Shown: positions 25,568 through 33,674 of the stretch, one piece after another
Layout of the letters: each line of letters begins with the position of its first letter
How positions within the stretch are numbered: the first letter of the stretch is position 1
From: Rhodoferax sp.
Lineage (GTDB): Bacteria > Pseudomonadota > Gammaproteobacteria > Burkholderiales > Burkholderiaceae_C
Length of the DNA: 52,983 bases
NCBI RefSeq assembly: GCF_028715765.1
Contig: NZ_JAQURE010000023.1
Location: 1-52,983 of the forward strand
Direction of reading: 5' to 3'
Notes under the pieces: model-generated
The model's input: only the letters and a program-made list of their open reading frames with translations
The model's database searches: none
Told to the model about the DNA's origin: nothing
Made by a program: the position numbers and the translations under genes

Positions 25568-26166
25568 TTCTGATTAACCTGCTCCCGCACCGGGAAATTG
25601 CCCGAAAAAAACGAAAAGACATCTTCAACGCCAGCCTAGGTGCTGCGGCGTTGTTGGGTGGCTTGATGGCTGGTTTGATCTTTTTGTGGTTTCAAGCGCA
25701 GATCACAGCACAACAAGACAAAAATCAAACCTTGCAGACCGAAATTGATCAATTTAACCTGCAAATCAAGGACATTGCTGGGCTTGAATCCGAAATCACC
25801 GCTCTGCGTGCCCGTCAGCAAGCGGTGGAAGACTTGCAAGCGGATCGCAATTTGCCGGTGCATTTGCTCAGCGAAATGGTCAAGCAATTGCCAGAAGGGG
25901 TGTACATCACCAGCATGCGTCAAGACGGGCAAAACGTCCAATTTCAAGGTGTGGCGCAGTCCAATGAGCGGGTGTCTGAGCTGCTGCGCAATTTGGGCGG
26001 GAATTCCCCCTGGTTTGCCAGACCTGAACTGGTAGAGATTGTGGCTGCCAGCGTAACCCTGGCTCCCAGAGACATGCGCCGAGTGGCCAATTTCAACATT
26101 CGGGTCAAACTGGTGCGTGCAAGCGAGGCCGAAAAAGCCAAGCCCAACGCACCAGCCGCCAAGTAA
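25564..26166 (+). CDS. pilN: Type IV pilus assembly protein PilN
   Basis: A 200-residue inner-membrane protein. INLLPHREIARKKRK is the conserved N-terminal peptide that docks into PilM, followed by one membrane helix (AALLGGLMAGLIFLWF), a coiled coil (QQDKNQTLQTEIDQFNLQ) and a periplasmic domain that pairs with PilO. The start is GTG at 25564, with GGAGG eight bases before it, overlapping the pilM stop as GTGA. An upstream in-frame TTG at 25534 would lie within pilM and before the conserved peptide. Confidence 0.94.
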   Translation: MILINLLPHREIARKKRKDIFNASLGAAALLGGLMAGLIFLWFQAQITAQQDKNQTLQTEIDQFNLQIKDIAGLESEITALRARQQAVEDLQADRNLPVHLLSEMVKQLPEGVYITSMRQDGQNVQFQGVAQSNERVSELLRNLGGNSPWFARPELVEIVAASVTLAPRDMRRVANFNIRVKLVRASEAEKAKPNAPAAK

Positions 26167-26170
26167 AGGC

Positions 26171-26845
26171 ATGAGCATGGCAAGCAAGCTTCAATTTAAT
26201 TTTCAACTGAAAGACTGGTTCAGTGACTTGGCTGAGCAGTTTCGCAATCTCGATCCCAAAGACCCTTCCAATTGGCCTGTATTGCCAAGAGCCTTGGTGT
26301 TTGTGTCGGTCACCGTGCTTTGTTTGGTCGTCTTGTGGTTTCTTTGGCTGAGTGACAACCAAACCACGCTAACCACCGAGCAAGAAAAAGAACTGACCTT
26401 GCGGGATGAATACAAGCTCAAACTGGGTAAAGCCATCAACCTTGATGCCTTGAAAAAGCAGCGTGAGCAAGTGCAGCTGTATGTGACCCAGCTTGAGAAA
26501 CAGTTGCCGAGCAAGGCAGAAATGGATGCCCTTTTATCTGATGTCAACCAAGCTGGCTTGGGGCGAAGCCTGCAATTTGATTTGTTTCGGCCAGGCCAAG
26601 TGGTGGTCAAAGACTATTACGCAGAGCTGCCGATTGCGGTGCGTGTCACCGGCAAATACCACGATATAGGCAACTTTGCAGCCGACGTGGCGAACCTGTC
26701 GCGCATCGTGACCCTGAACAACATGACCATCGTGCCCGCTAAAGATGGCATGTTGGCGATGGATGCCACCGCCAAAACCTTTCGCTACCTCGACTCTGAA
26801 GAAATCAGCGCGCAACGTATGGCGGCCAAGGGGGCGAAAAAATGA
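26171..26845 (+). CDS. pilO: Type IV pilus assembly protein PilO
   Basis: A 224-residue inner-membrane protein with one helix (ALVFVSVTVLCLVVLWFLWL), a coiled coil around residues 75-115 (LKKQREQVQLYVTQLEKQLPSK) and a ferredoxin-like periplasmic domain. LPIAVRVTGKYHDIGNFAADVANLSRIV is the well-conserved PilO core. It forms heterodimers with PilN and contacts PilP. The ATG at 26171 lies 4 bases after pilN and has AAAGG upstream; ATG 26177 is also possible. Confidence 0.93.
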   Translation: MSMASKLQFNFQLKDWFSDLAEQFRNLDPKDPSNWPVLPRALVFVSVTVLCLVVLWFLWLSDNQTTLTTEQEKELTLRDEYKLKLGKAINLDALKKQREQVQLYVTQLEKQLPSKAEMDALLSDVNQAGLGRSLQFDLFRPGQVVVKDYYAELPIAVRVTGKYHDIGNFAADVANLSRIVTLNNMTIVPAKDGMLAMDATAKTFRYLDSEEISAQRMAAKGAKK

Positions 26846-27387
26846 GCAAGCTCACCAAGTGGTTGGGTGTCTGTGCGGTGGCCATGTTGTTGTCAGCCTG
26901 CGGTGCCGCCAACGAGTCTGAACTTCAGCAATGGATGAATGAGCAAAAAAGTCAAATTCACCCCAAGGTCAAACCCATTTCTGAGCCTAAACAGTTCAAA
27001 CCCGAGTCTTACACCTTGGTGTCAGAGTTGGAGCCGTTCAGTCTTCAAAAACTCACCCAAGCGCTGAACAAAGATTCCAGCCGCGCGCAGTCCAACCAAG
27101 CCCTGATTGCCCCAGAGCTGGCCAGACGCAAAGACCCGCTGGAAGAATTTCCACTTGACACCATGGCGCTGGTTGGGCATCTCACCAAAGCTGGGCAACC
27201 TGTGGCGCTGGTCACGGTGGGCAAATTGCTCTACCAGGTTCGCGTGGGTGAGCATTTGGGTCAAAACTATGGTCGTGTCATGAACATCACAGAAACAGAA
27301 ATAACTTTGCGTGAAGTGGTGCAAGACGCTGCGGGTGAATGGGTTGAACGCACTGCTAGCTTGCAACTGCAAGAGAGGTCAAAATGA
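26842..27387 (+). CDS. pilP: Type IV pilus lipoprotein PilP
   Basis: A 181-residue inner-membrane lipoprotein (lipobox LLSAC, Cys at residue 20) that links PilNO to the PilQ secretin. The mature N-terminus is extended and the C-terminal HR domain is seen in LVGHLTKAGQPVALVTVGKLLYQVRVGEHLGQNYGRV. It overlaps pilO and pilQ by 4 bases on each side (ATGA), so the whole operon is translationally coupled. Confidence 0.94.
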   Translation: MSKLTKWLGVCAVAMLLSACGAANESELQQWMNEQKSQIHPKVKPISEPKQFKPESYTLVSELEPFSLQKLTQALNKDSSRAQSNQALIAPELARRKDPLEEFPLDTMALVGHLTKAGQPVALVTVGKLLYQVRVGEHLGQNYGRVMNITETEITLREVVQDAAGEWVERTASLQLQERSK

Positions 27388-29516
27388 ATATGAACAAAAA
27401 TTTATTGGGCTTGAACGTCATCAAGCGGTTGACTGTCTCGCTGGGGCTGTTGCTGGTGTTGACCGTCACACACGCACAAACTGCCATTGAGTCTGTTTCT
27501 GGCTCGCTTCAAGGTGGCTCTGAGGTGGTACGCATTGACCTGAGTGAGGCACCCAAGGCCGAGCCCGTGGGCTTTTCTGTTCAATCCCCGGCACGCATCG
27601 CGCTTGACTTTCCTGACGTGGTCAGTGCCATGGGGCGCTCCACGGTGGATGTGAATCAAGGCAATTTGAAATCTGTGAGCGTGGTGCAGGCTGGCAACCG
27701 CACCAGGGTGGTGTTGAACCTGAAGCAAGCCACCGCTTACAAAACTCAAATTCAGGGCAAGTCCATTTTGGTGGTGCTGGACGCTGTCAGCGGCAGCGCA
27801 CCCGCTTCGGCGGTGCAAGTGTTTGCGCCAGTCCAAAGCCGCGACACACAGCCGTTGCGCGATGTGGATTTTCGACGTGGCGACGCTGCCTCAGGCCGAG
27901 TGGTGGTGTCTTTACCTAACAACCAGGTGGGGGTTGATATTCGCCAGCAAGGTCAAACCCTGGTGGTGGAGTTCATGAAAACCACGCTGCCAGAGGGCTT
28001 ACGCAGGCGTCTGGATGTGGCGGACTTTGGCACACCTGTCAAAACCGTCAGCACATTCCAGGTGGGCGACAGAGTGCGCATGGTGATTGAGCCACAAGGT
28101 GACTGGGTTCACAGCGCCTACCAGAGTGACGACCAGTTTGTGGTGGAAGTCAAACCTGTCAAGGTAGATACCACCAAACTCACACAAGGTGTCGGGTTCA
28201 ATGGTCAAAAACTGTCATTGAATTTTCAGAGCATCGAAATTCGCTCACTGTTGCAGGTGATTGCCGACTTCACCAATTTCAACGTCATCACCTCCGATTC
28301 AGTCACTGGCACGGTGACCTTGCGTTTGCAAGATGTGCCCTGGGATCAGGCGCTGGACATCATCATGCAATCCAAAGGCTTGGGTATGCGCAAAACCGGC
28401 AACGTGTTGTGGATCGCACCCAAAGATGAAATCAACACCAAGGAAAAACTTGATTTGGAAGCTGCAGTGGCCTTGCAAGGCTTGGAGCCTTTGCGCACCC
28501 AGTCTTTTCAGATGAACTACACCAAGGCCACTGAAGTTGCGACCCAGCTGACCACTGGCACGGCCACAGGTGCCGCCACGGGCAATGCCCGTTTGCTCAG
28601 CCCTCGTGGCAGTGTGATTGCAGAGGCGCGAACCAACCAACTGTTTGTGACTGACATTCCCAGCAAATTGGAGCAAGTGCAGCAGCTCATTGCCAAGCTT
28701 GATATTCCTGCGCGCCAAGTGTTGATTGAGGCACGTATTGTGGAAGCTTCAGACACCTTTGGCAGATCACTGGGTGTGAAGTTGGGCGCTGCAGACTTGC
28801 GTGCTCAGCAAGGTGGAACAGGCGGCTACGCCATTGGTGGTGGCAACAGCGTGGCCTTTGGCACCAATTACGGCAACGCGGTGGCCACCACGGGCGCTGG
28901 TGGCACGGTCGATTTAACCGGGAATTTTGTCAATTTGCCAGCCATTGGCCAAAACGGCTACAACCCAGCCAGCTTTGCTTTGTCCATCTTCAGCTCTGCA
29001 GCCAACCGCTTTTTGAATTTGGAACTGTCAGCTTTAGAGGCTGATGGCAAAGGCAAAGTGGTTTCCAGTCCACGCGTGGTGACGGCGGATCAAATCAAGG
29101 CATTGATTGAGCAAGGCACCGAGTTGCCTTACCAAGTGGCATCATCAAGTGGCGCCACATCCATAGCTTTCAGAAAAGCGAATTTGCGTCTTGAAGTCAC
29201 ACCACAGATCACCCCCGAGGGCAACATCATTTTGGCGCTGGATGTCAACAAAGACACGGTAGGGCAGTCCACAGCAGCAGGGTTTGCGATCAATACCAAA
29301 CACGTTCAAACCCAAGTGCTGGTTGAAAACGGCGGCACGGTCGTGATTGGCGGTATTTTCGAGATGACAGAGACCAACAGCGAAACCAAAGTGCCTTTGT
29401 TGGGCGATTTGCCTGGTGTAGGTAACCTGTTCAAGAGCCGCTCGAAGGTGGCCAACAAGACGGAAATGCTGGTGTTTATCACGCCCAAGGTGGTGGCTGA
29501 TAAAGCTGCGCGGTAG
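27384..29516 (+). CDS. pilQ: Type IV pilus outer membrane secretin PilQ
   Basis: A 710-residue secretin through which the pilus leaves the cell. After the signal peptide (cleavage near VTHAQ) come AMIN domains that bind peptidoglycan (residues about 45-250), the STN/N0 domain (LSLNFQSIEIRSLLQVIADF), the N1 domain with VLIEARIVEASDTFGRSLGV at its border, and the C-terminal secretin domain ending VGNLFKSRSKVANKTEMLVFITPKVV. It overlaps pilP by 4 bases. Normally aroK follows it; here an Ig-like lipoprotein intervenes. Confidence 0.96.
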   Translation: MNMNKNLLGLNVIKRLTVSLGLLLVLTVTHAQTAIESVSGSLQGGSEVVRIDLSEAPKAEPVGFSVQSPARIALDFPDVVSAMGRSTVDVNQGNLKSVSVVQAGNRTRVVLNLKQATAYKTQIQGKSILVVLDAVSGSAPASAVQVFAPVQSRDTQPLRDVDFRRGDAASGRVVVSLPNNQVGVDIRQQGQTLVVEFMKTTLPEGLRRRLDVADFGTPVKTVSTFQVGDRVRMVIEPQGDWVHSAYQSDDQFVVEVKPVKVDTTKLTQGVGFNGQKLSLNFQSIEIRSLLQVIADFTNFNVITSDSVTGTVTLRLQDVPWDQALDIIMQSKGLGMRKTGNVLWIAPKDEINTKEKLDLEAAVALQGLEPLRTQSFQMNYTKATEVATQLTTGTATGAATGNARLLSPRGSVIAEARTNQLFVTDIPSKLEQVQQLIAKLDIPARQVLIEARIVEASDTFGRSLGVKLGAADLRAQQGGTGGYAIGGGNSVAFGTNYGNAVATTGAGGTVDLTGNFVNLPAIGQNGYNPASFALSIFSSAANRFLNLELSALEADGKGKVVSSPRVVTADQIKALIEQGTELPYQVASSSGATSIAFRKANLRLEVTPQITPEGNIILALDVNKDTVGQSTAAGFAINTKHVQTQVLVENGGTVVIGGIFEMTETNSETKVPLLGDLPGVGNLFKSRSKVANKTEMLVFITPKVVADKAAR

Positions 29517-29550
29517 GTTTTTATCAAGATTGAGTTACAGGAAGGTTTGT

Positions 29551-31482
29551 ATGCGTATTTTGAGATTCTTGGCTGGGTTGGGGCTGACGGCTGCGCTGTT
29601 GGCGTGTGGCGGCGGAGGGGGTAATGCAGGCACACCCTTGAGTGGTGCGGGCTCGGCCGCAGCGGGTGCGACAGCCGCAGCCCCTACGCTAACCCTCAGT
29701 CTGGTTGACGCCGCTGGGGCGGCACTGAGCAGCAACGCCATTGGCGGCGGGGCTGTGGCGTATGCTAAAGCAGTCTTGCTGGACGCTGCCGGTGCGCCGG
29801 TGGCCAACAAGCTGGTGACGTTTGCCGCCGATGCGGCGGTGGCGACGTTGGCTCAGACGTCCGTGCTGACCAATACATCCGGCGTGGCCAGCACTCAAAT
29901 TTCCGCAGTTGGCTTGAGTGGCAATGCAGGCACTCTGACGGCCAGTGCAACGGTGGTCAGCGGTACGACGACCAGTACCTTGAGCCAGACGGTGGACTTT
30001 CAAACCACGGCGTCGAATGTGTCATTGGCGGCTCTGAGCGCCCAGCCTTCCAGCATCAACGCGCTGCAGACTAGCGCGGTCAGTGTGCAAGCTACGGTCA
30101 ACGGCGTGACCCCGTCGGGCGGATCGATCAGTGTTACCTTTGCCGCCAGTTGTGGCACCTTCAGCCCGGCATCGGCCAGTACCAACAACCTGGGTGTGGC
30201 CACCAGCACCTACCAGTCCACAGCTGCTTGTTCGGGGCCGGTGACGGTGACCGCCAGCGCCAGCGGTGCCACCACTGTGCAGACCAACATCCAGGTTGCG
30301 GCGATTCAGGCGGCCAACCTTGTTTTTGTGGGAGCTTCTGCGCCCTTGATGGTGCTGTCGTCCACCAGCGGTGGTGTCAAGCAGTCCACCCTGACGTACC
30401 AGGTGCTTGACAGCGCCGGCGCGGGCATGTCGGGGCAGGACGTGGTGATGAGTTTGAGTTCAACGGCCAAGAGCGCCGGTGTCACGTTCTCGGTGGGGGG
30501 TGCTAGCAGCGCAGCCGACCAAACCGTCAGCACCGACGCGGCGGGCAAGGCCCAAGTGGTGGTGTCGGCCGGCACAGTGCCCACCCCGGTGGTGGTCACC
30601 GCGTCCCTCAAGAGCAACAGTACCGTCACTGCAGCTTCCAACAACGTGACTGTGACCACTGGGCGGGCTGCGCAGAACAAGGTCTCGCTCAGCTCGGACA
30701 AGTTTGCCATCGAGGGTTGGTCCATCGACGGCGCCCAGGCCACCTTGACGATGCGCGTGGCGGACCGTCAAAGCAACCCCATCCCGGTCGGATCGGTGGT
30801 CAATTTCGTGGCCTCGCATGGTCTGGTGACGGGGTCGTGCTCCATCGATGCCGATTCGCTGTGCACGGTCACTTACCGCAGCCAAGGCACTCGTCCAAGC
30901 AATGGGCGAGGGGTGGTCATGGCCTACATGGAGGGTGAAGAAGCGTTTGTTGACCTGAACAGTAACAACATTTGGGACAGTGGCGAAACCTTTACCGACC
31001 TGGGCGTGCTGTTCCGCGACGATAACGAAGACGGCACGGCACAAGTCACCGAGCCAACCTACCCTGGGGGTTCTACCGGTGCAACCGCTTGCACGGCCAA
31101 CACGGGCGTGGTGAAGTCGGTGGCAGGCACCTGCGATGGCACCTGGAGCAGCGCGATCCGCGTGCGTCAGCAAGTCACCATTGCCTGGAGTAGTTCGACG
31201 GCCAACATCACCTCGGCGGGTGCGCGTACCGTCGGTGGGTTCTCGGTCAGCGTCACCGACATCAACGGCAACGCCATGGCCACCGACACCACGGTGGCGG
31301 GGGCGGTGGTCACCTCTGGAGCCAAATGCGCGGTGTTGTCGGTGTCCAACTCACCAGTCAACAACAGTCCCAATGCGGGACAGCACTTTGTCCGGCTCAA
31401 TGGTGAGGCCGATTGCGCCACGTCGCTGGTGGATGTAACGGTGACTTCGCCGTCGGGAACCAAGTCTGTTACTTCCTTCTGA
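29551..31482 (+). CDS. Ig-like-domain surface lipoprotein, uncharacterised
   Basis: A 643-residue predicted lipoprotein: MRILRFLAGLGLTAALLAC with the acylated Cys at residue 19, followed by GGGGG. The mature protein is rich in Ala, Ser, Thr and Val, with about four repeated beta-sandwich segments of the bacterial Ig-like (Big_1, invasin-like) type; each carries a variant of TDAAGKAQVVVSA or TNTSGVASTQIS. Around residue 467 lie VDLNSNNIWDSGE and, soon after, DDNEDG, EF-hand-like acidic loops that could bind calcium. The ATG at 29551 has AGGAAG upstream. It starts 34 bases after pilQ and may be read through from the pil operon. A role in adhesion or pilus-associated surface display is only inference. 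Confidence 0.75.
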   Translation: MRILRFLAGLGLTAALLACGGGGGNAGTPLSGAGSAAAGATAAAPTLTLSLVDAAGAALSSNAIGGGAVAYAKAVLLDAAGAPVANKLVTFAADAAVATLAQTSVLTNTSGVASTQISAVGLSGNAGTLTASATVVSGTTTSTLSQTVDFQTTASNVSLAALSAQPSSINALQTSAVSVQATVNGVTPSGGSISVTFAASCGTFSPASASTNNLGVATSTYQSTAACSGPVTVTASASGATTVQTNIQVAAIQAANLVFVGASAPLMVLSSTSGGVKQSTLTYQVLDSAGAGMSGQDVVMSLSSTAKSAGVTFSVGGASSAADQTVSTDAAGKAQVVVSAGTVPTPVVVTASLKSNSTVTAASNNVTVTTGRAAQNKVSLSSDKFAIEGWSIDGAQATLTMRVADRQSNPIPVGSVVNFVASHGLVTGSCSIDADSLCTVTYRSQGTRPSNGRGVVMAYMEGEEAFVDLNSNNIWDSGETFTDLGVLFRDDNEDGTAQVTEPTYPGGSTGATACTANTGVVKSVAGTCDGTWSSAIRVRQQVTIAWSSSTANITSAGARTVGGFSVSVTDINGNAMATDTTVAGAVVTSGAKCAVLSVSNSPVNNSPNAGQHFVRLNGEADCATSLVDVTVTSPSGTKSVTSF

Positions 31483-31511
31483 CGCGCTGCGTCAGCCGCG
31501 CAGCCGACTTC

Positions 31512-31713
31512 ATGCTCACCCTCATAGGCCTGCCCGGCTCATGTAAATCGCCCGTTGGGCGGCAGTTCGCCAGACGGCTGCAACTGCCATTTTTTGACTC
31601 TGATCACGTGATTGAGCGGCGCTTGGGCTGCTCGATTCGGGCGTTTTTTGAGTGTGAGGGTGAAGCCCGCTTTCGCGACCTTGCCGGGTCAGCCATCGGC
31701 CAACTGACGCATT
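31512..31713 (+). pseudogene. Truncated, decayed copy of the aroK 5' end
   Basis: MLTLIGLPGSCKSPVGRQ and LGCSIRAFFECEGEARFRDL repeat the first 60 or so residues of the intact AroK encoded at 32381. In the Walker A loop Gly is replaced by Cys (position 11) and Thr by Pro (position 14), so it cannot be a working kinase. Similarity fades near 31713, where the intact gene would continue to STGGGVVL; the frame then runs through unrelated sequence to a stop at 31796. It lies 29 bases after the Ig-like lipoprotein gene, where aroK would be expected. Confidence 0.85.
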
Positions 31714-31764
31714 CAACTTACGCCAGAACGCGGATGGGTATGCTGTTTTTTTCTCTTGCTGATA

Positions 31765-31786
31765 AGATATCTAATAGTGATATCAC
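31765..31786. promoter_or_regulatory. Two short palindromes before the vapB-like gene, candidate autoregulatory operator
   Basis: AGATATCT (31765-31772) and GTGATATCAC (31777-31786) are both perfect palindromes sharing GATATC, with centres 13 bases apart. They lie 12 to 34 bases ahead of the antitoxin start. Ribbon-helix-helix antitoxins commonly bind such paired short sites in their own promoter. Confidence 0.5.
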
Positions 31787-31798
31787 GGTGGGCTAGAT

Positions 31799-32020
31799 AT
31801 GAAACGAACACTGGTTGGGTTTTCTGATCAAGACATTCGGGCGTTAGATGCCCTGTCTGACATCAAGCGGGTGTCCCGTGCTGAATTGATTCGTCAAGCG
31901 GTGTCTCAATACCTTGAAATGTTCAGTACTGCCGAGATACCAGAGGACGCTTTTGGGGCGTGGAAGGCCAGAAAAATCGACGCTTTGGCGTATCAGGAAC
32001 GTTTGCGGGAAGAGTGGTGA
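31799..32020 (+). CDS. Ribbon-helix-helix antitoxin (VapB/CopG type)
   Basis: A 73-residue protein. The N-terminal half, RTLVGFSDQDIRALDALSD followed by RVSRAELIRQAVSQYLE, has the beta-strand plus two-helix pattern of Arc/CopG-type DNA-binding domains. The C-terminal tail (FGAWKARKIDALAYQERLREEW) is the kind of segment that masks a PIN toxin. The stop codon overlaps the toxin's GTG start by 4 bases. Function as antitoxin and autorepressor is inferred from this arrangement. Confidence 0.85.
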   Translation: MKRTLVGFSDQDIRALDALSDIKRVSRAELIRQAVSQYLEMFSTAEIPEDAFGAWKARKIDALAYQERLREEW

Positions 32021-32379
32021 AGGCACTTTTTGACACCAATATTATCATTGATTACCTCAATGGGGTGGGGCAAACCAAGTTGGAACTGGCGTTGTACTCG
32101 GACAAAGCGATCTCCGTTATCACATGGATGGAAATACAAGTGGGTACCACGCCCGATGACCAGCAGGTAGTCGACCAGTTTTTGCGTGCCTTCACCGTCG
32201 TGCCCATTGACGGGCACATGGCATTGAAGGCTGTGGTTTTGCGTAAAGCCACAAAAATCAAGTTACCCGATGCCATTATTTGGGCGACCGCGCAGGTTCA
32301 GGAGCGCTTACTGATCACACGCAATGTCAAAGATTTTTCGCCATCCGCTCCGGATGTGCGAGTGCCTTACGTTCTTTAG
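32017..32379 (+). CDS. vapC: PIN-domain ribonuclease toxin (VapC type)
   Basis: A 120-residue PIN-domain protein. The acidic active-site residues are visible: Asp in LFDTNIIIDYL, Glu in ITWMEIQVG, Asp in KLPDAIIWATA and the Asn/Asp region of LLITRNVKDF. VapC toxins cleave tRNA or rRNA in the cytoplasm until bound by the antitoxin. The start is GTG at 32017, overlapping the antitoxin stop. The toxin stop ends just one base before the aroK start codon, so toxin and shikimate kinase are likely on one message. Confidence 0.88.
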   Translation: MKALFDTNIIIDYLNGVGQTKLELALYSDKAISVITWMEIQVGTTPDDQQVVDQFLRAFTVVPIDGHMALKAVVLRKATKIKLPDAIIWATAQVQERLLITRNVKDFSPSAPDVRVPYVL

Positions 32380-32380
32380 C

Positions 32381-32899
32381 ATGATCTCTCTCATCGGCCT
32401 GCCCGGCTCAGGCAAATCCACTGTGGGGCGGCAACTCGCCCGCAAGTTGCAGCTGCCTTTTTTGGACTCAGATCACCTGCTCGAGCAGCGCTTGGGTTGC
32501 TCGATTCGGGCGTTTTTTGAGCGCGAGGGCGAAGCGCGTTTTCGTGACTTGGAGGCGCAAATCATTGATGAGCTCACCCAGTCTGGCGCCGGAGTGCTGT
32601 CCACTGGCGGTGGTGTGGTGCTGCGGCCAGACAACCGCCAGCATTTGCACCAGCGCACGCGGGTGGTGTATTTGAATTCCTACCCTGAAGAGCTTTTTCG
32701 GCGTTTGCGGCATGATAAAAATCGCCCGTTGCTGCAGGTGGCAGACCCGCTGCAGCGCTTGCGCGACCTGTATGCCCAACGTGACCCGCTGTACCGCGAG
32801 ACCGCGCATTTCAGCATGGACACCGGGCGTCCGTCAGTGGCCAGCCTGGTCAACATGATTGCGATGCAGTTGGAGTTGTCTGGCTTCAAAGCGCTTTGA
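32381..32899 (+). CDS. aroK: Shikimate kinase
   Basis: A 172-residue P-loop kinase that phosphorylates shikimate in the chorismate pathway. The Walker A loop is GLPGSGKST (residues 6-14), shikimate-binding residues occur in LDSDHLLEQRLG and REGEARFRDLE, STGGGVVLRP is the central Gly-rich motif, and DKNRPLL the lid. It is intact, unlike the upstream fragment. I chose the ATG at 32381, one base after the vapC stop, because it aligns with the family start. Expression may depend on the toxin-antitoxin promoter. Confidence 0.95.
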   Translation: MISLIGLPGSGKSTVGRQLARKLQLPFLDSDHLLEQRLGCSIRAFFEREGEARFRDLEAQIIDELTQSGAGVLSTGGGVVLRPDNRQHLHQRTRVVYLNSYPEELFRRLRHDKNRPLLQVADPLQRLRDLYAQRDPLYRETAHFSMDTGRPSVASLVNMIAMQLELSGFKAL

Positions 32900-32942
32900 A
32901 GCATTGTTGCTTGACACGTTAAAGCGCACCGACATCGCTGCT

Positions 32943-32956
32943 CAATTTGTCAATTG
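32943..32956. promoter_or_regulatory. Inverted repeat upstream of the second antitoxin
   Basis: CAATT-TGTC-AATTG is a perfect 5-bp inverted repeat about 42 bases ahead of the antitoxin start. It overlaps a weak -35-like TTGTCA (32947-32952). It is a candidate autoregulatory operator; the -10 region nearby (TACAAA) is poor. Confidence 0.35.
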
Positions 32957-32997
32957 TTCTACACTTTGCTTTACAAATTTCGCTGAAAGAAAACACC

Positions 32998-33237
32998 ATG
33001 AACGCAGTGACATCCAGAGAGGTCATTCACAATTTTTCTGCCGTGGCGGCGCGTGTCGCTGCCGGAGAAGAGCTGACGGTGACCCGGTATGGCAAGCCCG
33101 TTCTCAAATTGGTGCAGTTGCCTGCTTTGCAACTCAGTGACGATGACCATGCGGCTTTGATTCGCAAAGCCTTGTCTTTTCGCATGACTGCGCCTTACGG
33201 CAAAGCCTTTGAGCGTAGCGATGCTTATGAAGAATGA
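32998..33237 (+). CDS. Phd/YefM-type antitoxin
   Basis: A 79-residue protein. VTSREVIHNFSAVAARVAAGEELTVTRYGKPVLKLV is the Phd/YefM N-terminal fold, in which a short DNA-binding domain dimerises and ends in a GKP turn. The C-terminal part ([21 protein letters not shown]) would wrap the toxin. The family differs from the ribbon-helix-helix antitoxin 1 kb upstream. The ATG at 32998 fits the family start; the frame opens at 32947. It overlaps the toxin gene by 11 bases. Confidence 0.85.
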   Translation: MNAVTSREVIHNFSAVAARVAAGEELTVTRYGKPVLKLVQLPALQLSDDDHAALIRKALSFRMTAPYGKAFERSDAYEE

Positions 33238-33664
33238 GTCGCTTTGGGCGATAGACACCAATGTCTTGGTTTATGCCACAGCGCTTGATGCACCGTCCGA
33301 GAAGCAACAGGTGGCACAAACATTGTTGGCGCAGCTTTTCAACAGTTCGCTTGGATGTTTGCCGGGGCAGGTTCTGAGTGAGTATTTGGCGGTGGTGTTG
33401 CGCAAAAAGACCATGCCGCCCGCACTGGCCTTGGAGACTGTGACGGTATGGGCGCAAGCTGCGCGTGTGCTGGGGGTGTCTGTTGGCACCTATGAAACAG
33501 CTTGGAATCTGGCTGGGTCGCATCAATACCAAGTTTGGGATGCGTTGATTATTGCCGTGTGCGCTGAACATGGCATCAAAAAACTGTATTCAGAAGATGC
33601 TGGCTCTTTGAAGCAGCCTTTGGGCGTTCGGGTCATCAACCCGTTTGTGGCGCAGACCCTCTAA
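33227..33664 (+). CDS. PIN-domain toxin (second VapC-like protein)
   Basis: A 145-residue PIN-domain protein. Active-site acids are in [12 protein letters not shown], the Glu of [10 protein letters not shown] and the Asp of [15 protein letters not shown], with LYSEDAG at the fourth position. It is only distantly like the first toxin (different length, partner and loops), so the two modules were probably acquired separately. ATG 33227 is the most likely start; ATG 33221 and TTG 33209 are in frame. aroB starts 10 bases after the stop. Confidence 0.85.
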   Translation: MKNESLWAIDTNVLVYATALDAPSEKQQVAQTLLAQLFNSSLGCLPGQVLSEYLAVVLRKKTMPPALALETVTVWAQAARVLGVSVGTYETAWNLAGSHQYQVWDALIIAVCAEHGIKKLYSEDAGSLKQPLGVRVINPFVAQTL

Positions 33665-33674
33665 ACTCAAGCCC

